NCBI RefSeq assembly: GCF_900105585.1
Contig: NZ_FNRT01000002.1
Location: 3,658,001-3,722,000 of the forward strand
Direction: 5' to 3'
From: Nocardioides exalbidus
GTDB taxonomy: Bacteria; Actinomycetota; Actinomycetes; Propionibacteriales; Nocardioidaceae
DNA length: 64,000 bases
In this document: one piece after another, positions 1 to 10,443 of the stretch
Position numbering within the stretch: the stretch's first letter is position 1
How the letters are laid out: every line of letters starts with the position of its first letter
Program-made: the position numbers and the translations under genes
The notes under the pieces: generated by a model
What the model was told of the DNA's origin: nothing
Seen by the model: the letters and a program-made list of their open reading frames with translations, nothing else
Database searches by the model: none

Positions 1-1367
<1,367 letters not shown>

Positions 1368-1371
<4 letters not shown>

Positions 1372-2441
1372 CCGTGCGGGCCTACGACCTCCTCTTCGAG
1401 CAGGCACTCACCCGGATCGACCCGGAGCGGATCCACCATGCCGCGTTCCGGACGATCCGGGCGGCGGCCCCGCTCACCGGGCGGGCCGTGCGGCTGCCGT
1501 CCGCCCCGGTGCGGGCGCTCGGGCTGACCTTCCCGCACCCGCTCGGGCTGGCCGCCGGCTTCGACAAGAACGCCGTCGGCATCGACGGGCTCGCCGCCCT
1601 CGGCTTCGGGCACGTCGAGATCGGGACGGTGACGGGGGAGGCGCAGCCGGGGAACCCCCAGCCGCGGCTCTTCCGGCTCAAGGCCGACCGGGCGATCGTC
1701 AACCGCATGGGCTTCAACAACCACGGCTCCGAGGTCGTGGCGAAGCGGCTCGCCGCCTGGCGCGCAGGCGGCGGGACGACCCTGCTCGGGGTGAACATCG
1801 GCAAGTCCAAGGTCGTGCCCGAGGACGAGGCTGCCCGCGACTACGAGAAGTCCGCCGGCCTGCTCGCGCCCTACGCGGACTACCTCGTCGTCAACGTCTC
1901 CTCGCCCAACACGCCCGGCCTGCGCAACCTCCAGGCCGTGGAGAAGCTCGAGCCGATCCTCGCTGCCGTACGCCGTCGGGCCGACCAGGTGCGGCCCGAC
2001 CACCGGGTGCCGCTGCTGGTCAAGATCGCCCCCGACCTCAGCAACGACGACGTGCTCGCCGTGGCCGACCTCGCCCTGGCGAGCGGGCTCGACGGGATCA
2101 TCGCCACCAACACCACCATCAGCCGCGAGGGGCTCGCCAGCCCGTCGGCCGAGGTCGAGGCGATCGGCGCGGGAGGGCTCAGCGGACAGCCGCTCACCCA
2201 GCGGTCGGAGGACGTCGTACGCCTGCTGCGGGACCGGGTCGGTGCCGACCTCACCCTGGTCGGGGTCGGCGGCATCACCTCCGTCGACGACGCCCGCCGC
2301 CGGCTCGCCGCCGGTGCCGACCTGCTGCAGGGCTACACCGCATTCGTCTACGAGGGTCCGCTGTGGCCGCGGAGGATCGTCACCGGACTCGCGTCGGGCC
2401 CCGCGTCGGCAGTCGTCACGGGGCACGCCACGGATGCCTGA
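1368..2441 (+). CDS. pyrD: dihydroorotate dehydrogenase, quinone-dependent (class 2)
   Basis: Membrane-associated FMN enzyme that oxidises dihydroorotate to orotate with quinone, the fourth step of UMP synthesis. It has 357 residues, normal for class 2. The N-terminal helical extension is followed by PLGLAAGFDKNAVGIDGL (FMN site), a catalytic Ser in VNVSSPNTPGLR near residue 178, and VGVGGITSVDDA at the phosphate-binding end. All expected catalytic parts are present. The GTG start overlaps the carB stop. It ends inside the next gene (8-base overlap). This looks like the working DHODH of the locus, in contrast to the second, degenerate one two genes downstream. Confidence 0.95.
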
Positions 2442-3237
2442 CGGCCCGGTGCACGTGCAGGGTGAGGTGGTCGCCACCAAGCGGGTCGGCGGCTACCGGC
2501 ACCTCACGCTGACCGCACCGGGCGTGCCGGAGCGCTTCCGGGCCGGCAACTTCGTGGCCCTCACCGCCGACGGGCACGTCGCCCGGCGCGCCTTCTGGGT
2601 GCACCGGGTCCGCGCGAGCAGCGCGTTCGGACCCACCCTCGACGTCGTGATGGAGACGCGGGGGAGCGGCACCGCGTGGCTGGCGGCGCAGCCGGTGGGT
2701 GCGAAGGTCGCGATCACCGGTCCGCTGGGGCGGCCGTTCGCGCTGCCGAAGGACGCCGTGTCGTGCCTGCTCGTGGGCGAGGGGTACGCCGCGGCACCGC
2801 TCTTCCCGCTCGCCGAACGGCTCCGCGAGCGCGGCTGCTCAGTGTCGCTCGCCGTGTCCGCACCCGATGAGGCGCACCTGCTCTCCGCACTCGAGGCGCG
2901 GCGCTCCGCACGCGCGGTCACGGTCCTCACCGCCGACGGCTCGGTCGGGGTGCGCGGCACCGTCGCCGACCACGTGGGCGACCTGGTCGGCCGGAGCGAC
3001 GCCGACGTCGTCTACGCCGCCGGTCCGCACCACGTCCTCCACGCGGTCGCCGCAGCCGCCGAGTCGGCCGGCGCCTGGAGCCAGGTCGCCGTCGAGTCGC
3101 CGACTCCGTGCGGCACCGGTCTCTGCCACGGCTGCCCGCTCCCCGTCGTGGGCGAGGACGGCGTCGACCGGGTCGTGCGCGCCTGCACCGAGGGCCCGGT
3201 CGTCCGGGGCGACCGCGTCAGGTGGGCGTCGCTGTGA
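2434..3237 (+). CDS. pyrK: PyrK-like dihydroorotate dehydrogenase electron transfer subunit
   Basis: 267 residues related to the FAD/[2Fe-2S] subunit that links class 1B DHODH to NAD+. The four iron-sulfur cysteines are kept in a CGTGLCHGC motif plus RACTEGP, about residues 225, 230, 233 and 251. The FAD-binding part is poorer: the family motif near RPxS reads RRAFWVHR, and the nucleotide-binding glycine motif is VGEGYAAAPL. The ATG at 2434 lies inside the end of pyrD, and the stop overlaps the next start by GTGA (3234-3237). It forms a unit with the following DHODH-like gene. The electron acceptor and substrate are uncertain given the changes in both partners. Confidence 0.75.
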   Translation: MPDGPVHVQGEVVATKRVGGYRHLTLTAPGVPERFRAGNFVALTADGHVARRAFWVHRVRASSAFGPTLDVVMETRGSGTAWLAAQPVGAKVAITGPLGRPFALPKDAVSCLLVGEGYAAAPLFPLAERLRERGCSVSLAVSAPDEAHLLSALEARRSARAVTVLTADGSVGVRGTVADHVGDLVGRSDADVVYAAGPHHVLHAVAAAAESAGAWSQVAVESPTPCGTGLCHGCPLPVVGEDGVDRVVRACTEGPVVRGDRVRWASL

Positions 3238-4085
3238 GCGCACAGGTGCCGGGACCCGTCATGGTCGCCGCCGGTTGCGGCGGCACCGGGCGCGAGCTCG
3301 AGCCGTTCTCCGGTCACGCCGGGCTCGCAGGTCTCGACCTCGTCACCCGCTCGCTCACCCTCGACCCTCGACCCGGCGGCCCCGGCCCGCGGGTCGCCGA
3401 GGTCCCCGGAGGCCTGGTCAACGCCGTCGGCCTGCCCAACCCCGGGCTCGGGCACTTCCTCGCCACCGAGCTCCCGTGGCTGGTGCGCGCCGGCGTCCGC
3501 GTCCACGTGTCCATCGCGGGCGCGACGATGGGGGAGTACGCCGAGCTCGCGGGCCGGCTCAGCACGGCACCCGGGGTGGCCGGCCTCGAGGTCAACGTCG
3601 GGGCACCCGACGAGGCAGGCGCCGGCCTCTTCGAGGTCCGCGAGCCCTACCACGCCGCGAGCGTCGTGGCCGCCGTCCGGCGCGAGTTCCCGGCCGACCG
3701 ACCGCTGCTCGCGAAGCTGCGCCCGGACGTCTCGCGGATCGTCGAGGGCGCCCGGGCCTGCCACGAGGCGGGAGCCACGGCCATCGTCGTCGGCAACGCC
3801 GTCCCGGCCGCCTTCGCCGACGGTCGGCCGGGCGGGCTGAGCGGCCCGGCGATCGCCACGATCGCGCTGCGCTGCGTCGCGACGGTCCGTGACGCCCTTC
3901 CCGCCGTGCCCACGATCGGCTGCGGCGGCGTCCACGACGTGACCTCCGCCCGGGCCTACCTCGACGCCGGTGCGTCCGCCGTCCAGGTCGGCACCGCCCT
4001 GCTCCACGACCCGACCACCGTCGCCCGGCTCCGGGCCTCCCTCTCGACCCCTCCCTCAGCCGACACCCCAGAGGAGACCGCATGA
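3234..4085 (+). CDS. class 1B dihydroorotate dehydrogenase-like protein lacking the catalytic Cys
   Basis: 283 residues with the class 1 DHODH fold: RVAEVPGGLVNAVGLPNPG, then SGPAIATIALR, then GCGGVHDVTSARAYLDAGASAVQVGTA for the FMN phosphate. The family active-site motif NxSCPN reads NVGAPD here: Ala124 replaces the base Cys and Asp126 the Asn. The conserved Lys of the KATT motif also appears to be Arg. The Lys in AKLRPD and the Asn in VVGNAV remain. FMN binding looks possible, but normal dihydroorotate oxidation does not. The GTG start at 3234 is chosen for its overlap with the PyrK-like gene. It may have a different substrate or a structural role. Confidence 0.8.
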   Translation: MSAQVPGPVMVAAGCGGTGRELEPFSGHAGLAGLDLVTRSLTLDPRPGGPGPRVAEVPGGLVNAVGLPNPGLGHFLATELPWLVRAGVRVHVSIAGATMGEYAELAGRLSTAPGVAGLEVNVGAPDEAGAGLFEVREPYHAASVVAAVRREFPADRPLLAKLRPDVSRIVEGARACHEAGATAIVVGNAVPAAFADGRPGGLSGPAIATIALRCVATVRDALPAVPTIGCGGVHDVTSARAYLDAGASAVQVGTALLHDPTTVARLRASLSTPPSADTPEETA

Positions 4086-4906
4086 CCACCTTCGGCACCC
4101 GCCTCGCCCACGCGATCGAGGAGCGCGGCCGGTTCTGCGTCGGCATCGACCCGCACGCCGCCCTCCTCGAGGAGTGGGGGCTCGCCGACGACGTCGCCTC
4201 GCTGGAGCGCTTCGCCCTCACCGTCGTCGAGGCGGTCGCGCCGGTGGTCAGCGTGGTGAAGCCGCAGAGTGCGTTCTACGAGCGCTTCGGCAGCCGTGGC
4301 ATCGCCGTCCTCGAGCGGGTCGTCACCGAGTCGCGTGCCGCAGGCGCGCTCGTGCTGATGGACGCGAAGCGCGGCGACATCGGCTCGACGAGCCAGGCCT
4401 ACGCCGACGCCTACCTCGACCCCACCTCGCCGCTGGCCTCGGACGCGCTGACCGCCAGCCCGTACCTCGGGTTCGGCTCCCTCGACCCGATGGTCGACGC
4501 CTGCCGGGCCCACGGTGCGGGGCTCTTCGTGCTCGCGCTGACCTCCAACAAGGAGGGCCCGGAGGTCCAGCACGCCCGCGACGGCGAGCGCACGGTGGCC
4601 GGGACGATCCTCGACCACCTCCGCCACGCCAACGCGGGCGCCGCACCGGTCGGGTCGTTCGGCGCCGTCGTCGGCGCCACGATCGGCGAGACCGCCGAGG
4701 ACCTGGACTTCAACGGGCCGCTGCTCGTGCCGGGCTACGGCGCCCAGGGCGGCACCACCGCCGACATGCTGCGGATCTTCGGCAGCGCCGCCCGGTGGGC
4801 GCTCCCGAGCTCGTCGCGCGAGGTGCTGCGGGCCGGACCCGACGTCACCACGCTGCGTGACGCCGCGCGCCGGGGCAACGACGCCGTCCACGAGCTCGGC
4901 GCGTGA
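4082..4906 (+). CDS. pyrF: orotidine-5'-phosphate decarboxylase
   Basis: Converts OMP to UMP, the last step of de novo pyrimidine synthesis. It has 274 residues, the longer form typical of actinobacteria. The catalytic motif MDAKRGDIGST lies near residue 93 and carries the Asp-x-Lys catalytic pair. FCVGIDPH near the N terminus and LVPGYGAQGG near the C terminus bind the substrate phosphate and base. The ATG overlaps the previous stop (ATGA, 4082-4085) and the stop overlaps the next GTG, so it is inside the pyr transcription unit. Confidence 0.95.
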   Translation: MTTFGTRLAHAIEERGRFCVGIDPHAALLEEWGLADDVASLERFALTVVEAVAPVVSVVKPQSAFYERFGSRGIAVLERVVTESRAAGALVLMDAKRGDIGSTSQAYADAYLDPTSPLASDALTASPYLGFGSLDPMVDACRAHGAGLFVLALTSNKEGPEVQHARDGERTVAGTILDHLRHANAGAAPVGSFGAVVGATIGETAEDLDFNGPLLVPGYGAQGGTTADMLRIFGSAARWALPSSSREVLRAGPDVTTLRDAARRGNDAVHELGA

Positions 4907-5337
4907 GGCTGCTCGTCGCCGGCGCGCTGGCGGCCTGCCTGCTGACCGGCTGCTCGGGCGACCCCCAGGACGGCTACTGCAGCGCCGTCGAGGACCACCA
5001 GGCCGAGCTGACGGAGATCGCCGCCTCCGACGACACGGGTGCGCTCTTCGACGCGCTCGACGCCTACGACGACCTCGCGGGGAAGGCGCCTCGCGACATC
5101 GCCGACGACTGGGCCGACGTGGTCGACCCGTTGCACGAGCTCCAGCAGGTGCTCGCCGCCCACGACGTCGACCCGTCGACCTACAGCGCGGAGCAGCCTC
5201 CCGCCGGGCTCGACCAGGACGCCCGCGACGAGATCGAGGCAGCCGCCCGTGCCGTGGGCTCGGAGCGGACCGTCGAGGCGATGGCGGCCGTGGAGCAGCA
5301 GGCGCTCGACGTGTGCGGGACGCCGCTCTCGCGGTGA
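4903..5337 (+). CDS. small lipoprotein of unknown function
   Basis: 144 residues, not recognised. It begins with a type II signal peptide ending in a lipobox LLTGC, so Cys17 is likely to be acylated and the protein anchored outside the membrane. The mature part is acidic and mostly helical in character, with three further cysteines (two close to the lipobox region and one near the C terminus) that could form a disulfide. The GTG start overlaps the pyrF stop (GTGA), so it is probably co-transcribed with the pyr genes. No link to pyrimidine synthesis is evident. Confidence 0.8.
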   Translation: MRLLVAGALAACLLTGCSGDPQDGYCSAVEDHQAELTEIAASDDTGALFDALDAYDDLAGKAPRDIADDWADVVDPLHELQQVLAAHDVDPSTYSAEQPPAGLDQDARDEIEAAARAVGSERTVEAMAAVEQQALDVCGTPLSR

Positions 5338-5389
5338 GCGAGACGGTCGGCCGGGTCAACCGGGCTGTCTCCTGGCGCGTCCCACCACC

Positions 5390-6430
5390 ATGAGCACCGA
5401 CCGGGACCGCGTCGCCGTCGCAACCTCCGCACCGCGCCCGCCACGGCCACGGGGTCGACTGCCGGGTCTGGTGCTGGGTCTGGTGCTGGTCGTGGTCCTC
5501 ACCGGGTGCGGATCTTCGGAGAAGGGGGCCACCCAGCCCGAACGGCCGTCGGCCGGGTCGTCGTCGGCCGGGTCGTCGTCGGCCGCGCCGGAGACGCCGA
5601 CCGACACGTCGAGCGCCGTGCCGCCCGACGGCACGGCCGCGTCATCGGCCGCCGCCCGGCTGCCGTCGGACCTGCGTGGACTGGTCTGGTTCGCCGGGCG
5701 CCGGGCGCGCACGGGGGAGCTGCTGCTCGCCGCCGAGCGGTCGCCCTTCGCCGGCAGGCGCGACCTGCTGCGTGCGGCTCGCGCCGCGACGGTGGGTGCC
5801 CCGGCCGATCCGGACCACAGGTCGCTCTGGGGCGGCGGTGCACCCGTCGCGGTGAGGCTGTGGTGGGACGGGGACGAGGGCTTCTACGACGTCCGGCTCC
5901 CCGACGTCCGCAGCACGCGGCGACCCCCGGGCACGTCGATGCGGGCGGCCCACCTCGCCATCCAGCAGGTGGTGTGGACGCTGCAGTCGGTGGGCGGCAC
6001 CGTGGCCCCGGTCAGGTTCCACGTCGGGCCTCGTGGCGAGCCCGTGACCGACCTGCTGGGCGTGCCCGCGACCGGTCCGGGCGACACCTACCTCGCGGCC
6101 GACCAGTCGGGGGTGCTGGGCAAGGTCGTCGTTCTGGATCCCCCGGAGGGCGCGAGCGTCCGCGGCCGGGTCGTGGTGTCGGGCCTGGCCGAGTCGTTCG
6201 AGGCCACGGTGGGAATCCGCGTCGTGACGACGGGCGGTGAGGTGGTGCTCGAGGACGGCACCGGCGCCGAGCAGTGCTGCGGGCGGCTCTGGCCGTGGCG
6301 CTACGAGCTGGACACGACCGGGTGGGAGCCGGGTACGTACGTCGTCGAGGCGCGCACGGACGACCCGGTCGGGATCGCGAACGGCAGCGACGGGCCGGAG
6401 GTCGACACCCGCACGATCGTCGTCGAGTGA
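5390..6430 (+). CDS. GerMN/Gmad2-domain lipoprotein
   Basis: 346 residues. A basic, proline-rich start and a hydrophobic stretch end in lipobox LTGC (Cys40), followed by a Ser/Ala/Pro linker built partly from a 15-base tandem repeat (5544-5588). The middle resembles a GerMN domain (AIQQVVWTLQSVGG, then VRFHVGPRG). The last about 105 residues match the Gmad2 Ig-like domain (DPPEGASVRGRVVVSG, ending DTRTIVVE). Such envelope lipoproteins are common in non-sporulating actinobacteria and their job is unknown. ATG 5390 is the first codon giving a plausible signal peptide, though no clear ribosome binding site precedes it. Confidence 0.75.
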   Translation: MSTDRDRVAVATSAPRPPRPRGRLPGLVLGLVLVVVLTGCGSSEKGATQPERPSAGSSSAGSSSAAPETPTDTSSAVPPDGTAASSAAARLPSDLRGLVWFAGRRARTGELLLAAERSPFAGRRDLLRAARAATVGAPADPDHRSLWGGGAPVAVRLWWDGDEGFYDVRLPDVRSTRRPPGTSMRAAHLAIQQVVWTLQSVGGTVAPVRFHVGPRGEPVTDLLGVPATGPGDTYLAADQSGVLGKVVVLDPPEGASVRGRVVVSGLAESFEATVGIRVVTTGGEVVLEDGTGAEQCCGRLWPWRYELDTTGWEPGTYVVEARTDDPVGIANGSDGPEVDTRTIVVE

Positions 6431-6490
6431 GGCCGGTGGGGCCGGCGCTGTCACGCACGTCACCTCCCCGAGCGCATCTGGCGGGCGCGA

Positions 6491-6520
6491 TTGCCTGCCC
6501 ACAGGCGATCTGGCTAGATT
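6491..6520 (+). promoter_or_regulatory. putative promoter of mihF
   Basis: TTGCCT (6491-6496) and TAGATT (6515-6520) separated by 18 bases, about 41 bases before the mihF start. It is the best two-box promoter in this part of the window. Confidence 0.5.
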
Positions 6521-6561
6521 GAGCCGAACCTCCGCCGGACCCACCCTGAAGGACATCTTTC

Positions 6562-6885
6562 GTGGCCTTGCCCCCTCTGACGCCCGAGCAGCGCCAGGCA
6601 GCCCTCGACAAGGCTGCGGCCTCCCGACGCGAGCGGGCCGAGGTGAAGAACCGGCTGAAGAACTCCGGCGGCTCGATCCTCGACGTGCTGCGCGAGGGCC
6701 AGACCAACGAGGTCATCGGCAAGATGCGCGTCGTCGAGCTGCTCCAGTCCGTCCCGGGCCTCGGCCGCGTGCGCGCGCGCCAGGTGATGGAGCGCCTCGG
6801 CATCGCCGAGAGCCGCCGCGTGCGCGGCCTCGGCGTGAAGCAGGTCGCCGCGCTCGAGCGTGAGTTCGGCCCCGACGCGTCGTGA
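6562..6885 (+). CDS. mihF: integration host factor, actinobacterial type
   Basis: 107-residue basic DNA-binding nucleoid protein of the mIHF family, needed in mycobacteria and streptomycetes for chromosome organisation. It starts MALPPLTPEQRQAALDKA. The helix-two-turn-helix core includes VVELLQSVPGLGRVRARQVM and RLGIAESRRVRGLG, the family's DNA-contacting segment. The GTG start at 6562 follows a TTGCCT/TAGATT promoter. Its stop overlaps the gmk GTG (6882-6885). The neighbourhood mihF-gmk-rpoZ-coaBC-metK is typical for actinobacteria. Confidence 0.95.
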   Translation: MALPPLTPEQRQAALDKAAASRRERAEVKNRLKNSGGSILDVLREGQTNEVIGKMRVVELLQSVPGLGRVRARQVMERLGIAESRRVRGLGVKQVAALEREFGPDAS

Positions 6886-7499
6886 CCGACAGCCCCACCG
6901 CCGCAGTCAACCCCACCCGTCGGTCGCGCCTGATCGTGCTCGCCGGCCCCACCGCCGTCGGCAAGGGCACCGTCGCCGCCGCGGTCCGCGAGACCCATCC
7001 CGAGGTCTGGCTCTCGGTGTCGGCGACGACCCGTGCGCCGCGACCCGGCGAGGAGAACGGCGTCCACTACTGGTTCGTCTCCGACGCGGAGTTCGACGCC
7101 ATGGTCGAGAAGGGTGACCTCCTCGAGTGGGCGGTCGTCCACAAGGCCGCCCGCTACGGCACGCCTCGCGGACCGGTCGACCTCGCACTGGCCTCCGGCC
7201 ACCCGGCGATGCTCGAGATCGACCTCCAGGGTGCGCGCCAGGTGCGCGAGACCATGCCCGAGGCACTGTTCGTCTTCCTCGCCCCGCCCACGTGGGACGA
7301 GCTCGTCCGCCGCCTCGTCGGTCGCGGCACCGAGACCGAGGCCGAGCGCGAGCGCCGGCTCGAGACGGCGCGCGCCGAGCTCGCCGCCGAGAGCGAGTTC
7401 GACGTCACCATCGTCAACCACGAAGTTCACGCTGCAGCCGACGAGTTGGTAGCCTTGATGGTTGGACCCGCTTCTCCCGTCCAGCCCCCATCTGACTAG
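6882..7499 (+). CDS. gmk: guanylate kinase
   Basis: Phosphorylates GMP to GDP with ATP. It has 205 residues. The P-loop GPTAVGKGT lies near residue 23, then SVSATTRAPRPGEENGVHYWF for GMP binding and LEIDLQGARQVRE. The lid region ends in a typical RLETARAELAAESEFD. The GTG start overlaps the mihF stop by 4 bases, so the two are translated from one message. A possible secondary promoter for rpoZ lies inside its 3' end. Confidence 0.95.
   Translation: MTDSPTAAVNPTRRSRLIVLAGPTAVGKGTVAAAVRETHPEVWLSVSATTRAPRPGEENGVHYWFVSDAEFDAMVEKGDLLEWAVVHKAARYGTPRGPVDLALASGHPAMLEIDLQGARQVRETMPEALFVFLAPPTWDELVRRLVGRGTETEAERERRLETARAELAAESEFDVTIVNHEVHAAADELVALMVGPASPVQPPSD
7450..7455 (+). promoter_or_regulatory. 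possible -10 box for rpoZ inside gmk
   Basis: TAGCCT, with TTCACG 18 bases upstream (7426-7431). It would give an rpoZ leader of about 50 bases. Coding constraint in gmk makes this a weak call. Confidence 0.3.
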
Positions 7500-7514
7500 C
7501 GAGGCACCTGCACC

Positions 7515-7823
7515 GTGGCTTCTCCCACCATCGCCGCCGAGGGCGTCACCAACCCCTCGATCGACGACCTGCTCAGCAAGACCGACAGCAAGTACAAGCT
7601 GGTGCTCTACAGCGCCCAGCGCGCGCGCCAGATCAACGCCTACTACTCGCAGCTCGGCGAGGGCCTGCTGGAGTACGTCGGTCCGCTCGTCGACACCCAC
7701 GTGCAGGAGAAGCCGCTGTCGATCGCGCTCCGCGAGATCAACGACGACCTGCTCACCTGCGAGGACATCGACCCCGCCGCCGAGGCCGCTGCCGCCGAGG
7801 CCGCTGCCGACGCCACGGAGTGA
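7515..7823 (+). CDS. rpoZ: DNA-directed RNA polymerase omega subunit
   Basis: 102 residues. Small subunit that helps assemble the beta' subunit into RNA polymerase. The core contains NPSIDDLLSKTDSKYKLVLYSAQRARQIN, the family signature, followed by YYSQLGEGLLEYVGPLV and a Pro-Leu-Ser-Ile-Ala-Leu-Arg-Glu segment. The tail is an Ala/Glu repeat of low complexity. The GTG start at 7515 follows gmk by 15 bases, and coaBC begins 13 bases after the stop. Confidence 0.95.
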   Translation: MASPTIAAEGVTNPSIDDLLSKTDSKYKLVLYSAQRARQINAYYSQLGEGLLEYVGPLVDTHVQEKPLSIALREINDDLLTCEDIDPAAEAAAAEAAADATE

Positions 7824-7836
7824 CACGAGGCTCTCG

Positions 7837-9054
7837 ATGACCGTCAGGGTCGTCCTGGGCGTCTCCGGGGGGATCGCGGCCTACAAGGTCTGCGAGCTGC
7901 TCCGGCGCTTCACCGAGTCGGGGCACGACGTCACCGTCGTGCCCACGGCCTCGGCGCTCGAGTTCGTCGGCGCGCCGACCTGGTCGGCGCTGTCCGGCAA
8001 GCCGGTGGCGACCGAGGTGTGGACGCGCGTGCACGAGGTGCCGCACGTCCGCATCGGCCAGTCCGCCGACGTCGTCGTGGTCGCCCCGGCGACCGCCGAC
8101 CTGCTCGCGAAGGCCGCGCACGGCCTCGCGGACGACCTGCTCACCAACACGCTCCTCACCGCCCGCTGCCCCGTGGTCTTCGCGCCGGCGATGCACACCG
8201 AGATGTGGGAGCACCCGGCCACCCAGGCCAACGTGGCCACGCTGCGTCGCCGCGGCGCGGTCGTGCTCGAGCCGGCCGACGGCCGGCTCACCGGGGCCGA
8301 CACCGGCAAGGGCCGGCTGCCCGACCCGGCCGAGATCTTCGAGCTCGTCCTCGGCGTCCTCGACCGGGGTGCCGACGCCTCGCAGGACCTCGCCGGCCGC
8401 AAGGTCGTCGTGTCCGCGGGCGGCACCCGGGAGTACCTCGACCCGGTGCGGTTCCTCGGCAACCGCTCCTCCGGCCTCCAGGGCTACGCCCTTGCCCGGG
8501 CCGCGGCCTCGCGCGGCGCGCACGTGACCCTGGTCAGCGCCAACGTGACGTTGCCCGACCCGGCCGGCGTCAGCGTCGTACGTGTCGAGACGACGCAGCA
8601 GCTGCGCGACGCCGTGGTGGCCGCGACCGCCACCGCCGACGCGGTCGTGATGGCCGCCGCGCCGGCGGACTTCCGCCCCACCGCGGTCAGCGACGCCAAG
8701 ATCAAGAAGGCCGACGACGGCTCGGCGCCGGCCATCGAGCTCGAGCAGAACCCCGACATCCTCGCCGAGATCTCCCACGACCGGGCCCGCGAGGACGCCG
8801 TCATCGTCGGGTTCGCCGCGGAGACCGGTGACGCCACCGGTTCGGTGCTCGAGCTCGGCCGGGCCAAGCTCGCCCGCAAGGCCTGCGACCTGCTCGTCGT
8901 CAACGACGTCAGTGGGGGAGCGGTCTTCGGCAGCGCCGACAACGAGGCCGTGGTCCTCGCCGCCGACGGCGCGGCCGTCGAGGTTCCGCGCGGCAGCAAG
9001 ACCGCACTTGCGCACGTCATCTGGGACGAGGTCCTCCGGCGATTCGCCGACTGA
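7837..9054 (+). CDS. coaBC: bifunctional phosphopantothenoylcysteine decarboxylase / phosphopantothenate-cysteine ligase
   Basis: Catalyses two consecutive steps of coenzyme A synthesis. It has 405 residues. The N-terminal CoaC flavoprotein half has LGVSGGIAAYKVCELLRR, the active-site region VPHVRIGQSADVVVVAPATA and FAPAMHTEMWEHPAT. The CoaB half starts near RKVVVSAGGTREYLDPVRFLGN, the family CTP-site motif. The ATG at 7837 is the start that gives the normal N terminus; longer reading upstream overlaps rpoZ. It belongs to the mihF-gmk-rpoZ unit. Confidence 0.95.
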   Translation: MTVRVVLGVSGGIAAYKVCELLRRFTESGHDVTVVPTASALEFVGAPTWSALSGKPVATEVWTRVHEVPHVRIGQSADVVVVAPATADLLAKAAHGLADDLLTNTLLTARCPVVFAPAMHTEMWEHPATQANVATLRRRGAVVLEPADGRLTGADTGKGRLPDPAEIFELVLGVLDRGADASQDLAGRKVVVSAGGTREYLDPVRFLGNRSSGLQGYALARAAASRGAHVTLVSANVTLPDPAGVSVVRVETTQQLRDAVVAATATADAVVMAAAPADFRPTAVSDAKIKKADDGSAPAIELEQNPDILAEISHDRAREDAVIVGFAAETGDATGSVLELGRAKLARKACDLLVVNDVSGGAVFGSADNEAVVLAADGAAVEVPRGSKTALAHVIWDEVLRRFAD

Positions 9055-9081
9055 GACGCGTGTCCCGGATGCTGGTCCGCC

Positions 9082-9118
9082 GGTACGTTGTACCCAACCG
9101 TTCCACTCAAGAATTGAG
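9082..9118. promoter_or_regulatory. two small palindromes before metK
   Basis: GGTAC/GTACC (9082-9094) and CTCAA/TTGAG (9106-9118) in the 70-base coaBC-metK gap. The first contains TACGTT, a possible -10 box. The second ends 6 bases before the GTG and overlaps the GAGAG ribosome-binding stretch, so folding could affect metK translation. Confidence 0.35.
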
Positions 9119-9124
9119 AGCATT

Positions 9125-10327
<1,203 letters not shown>

Positions 10328-10347
10328 GCCCGCTGCACCAGATCACC

Positions 10348-10377
10348 CGTGAGCCCCCACTTCGGTGGGGGCTCACG
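10348..10377 (+). terminator. terminator hairpin after metK
   Basis: A 13-base-pair perfect stem (arm GTGAGCCCCCAC plus one outer C-G pair) closed by a TTCG tetraloop. There is no long T run, which is normal for high-GC actinobacteria. Confidence 0.8.
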
Positions 10378-10443
10378 TGCGTCCCGGTCAGGGATCGCGG
10401 CGAGCACGGATCGGCTGACGGCCCGTCGGTGGCCGCTGGTTGA

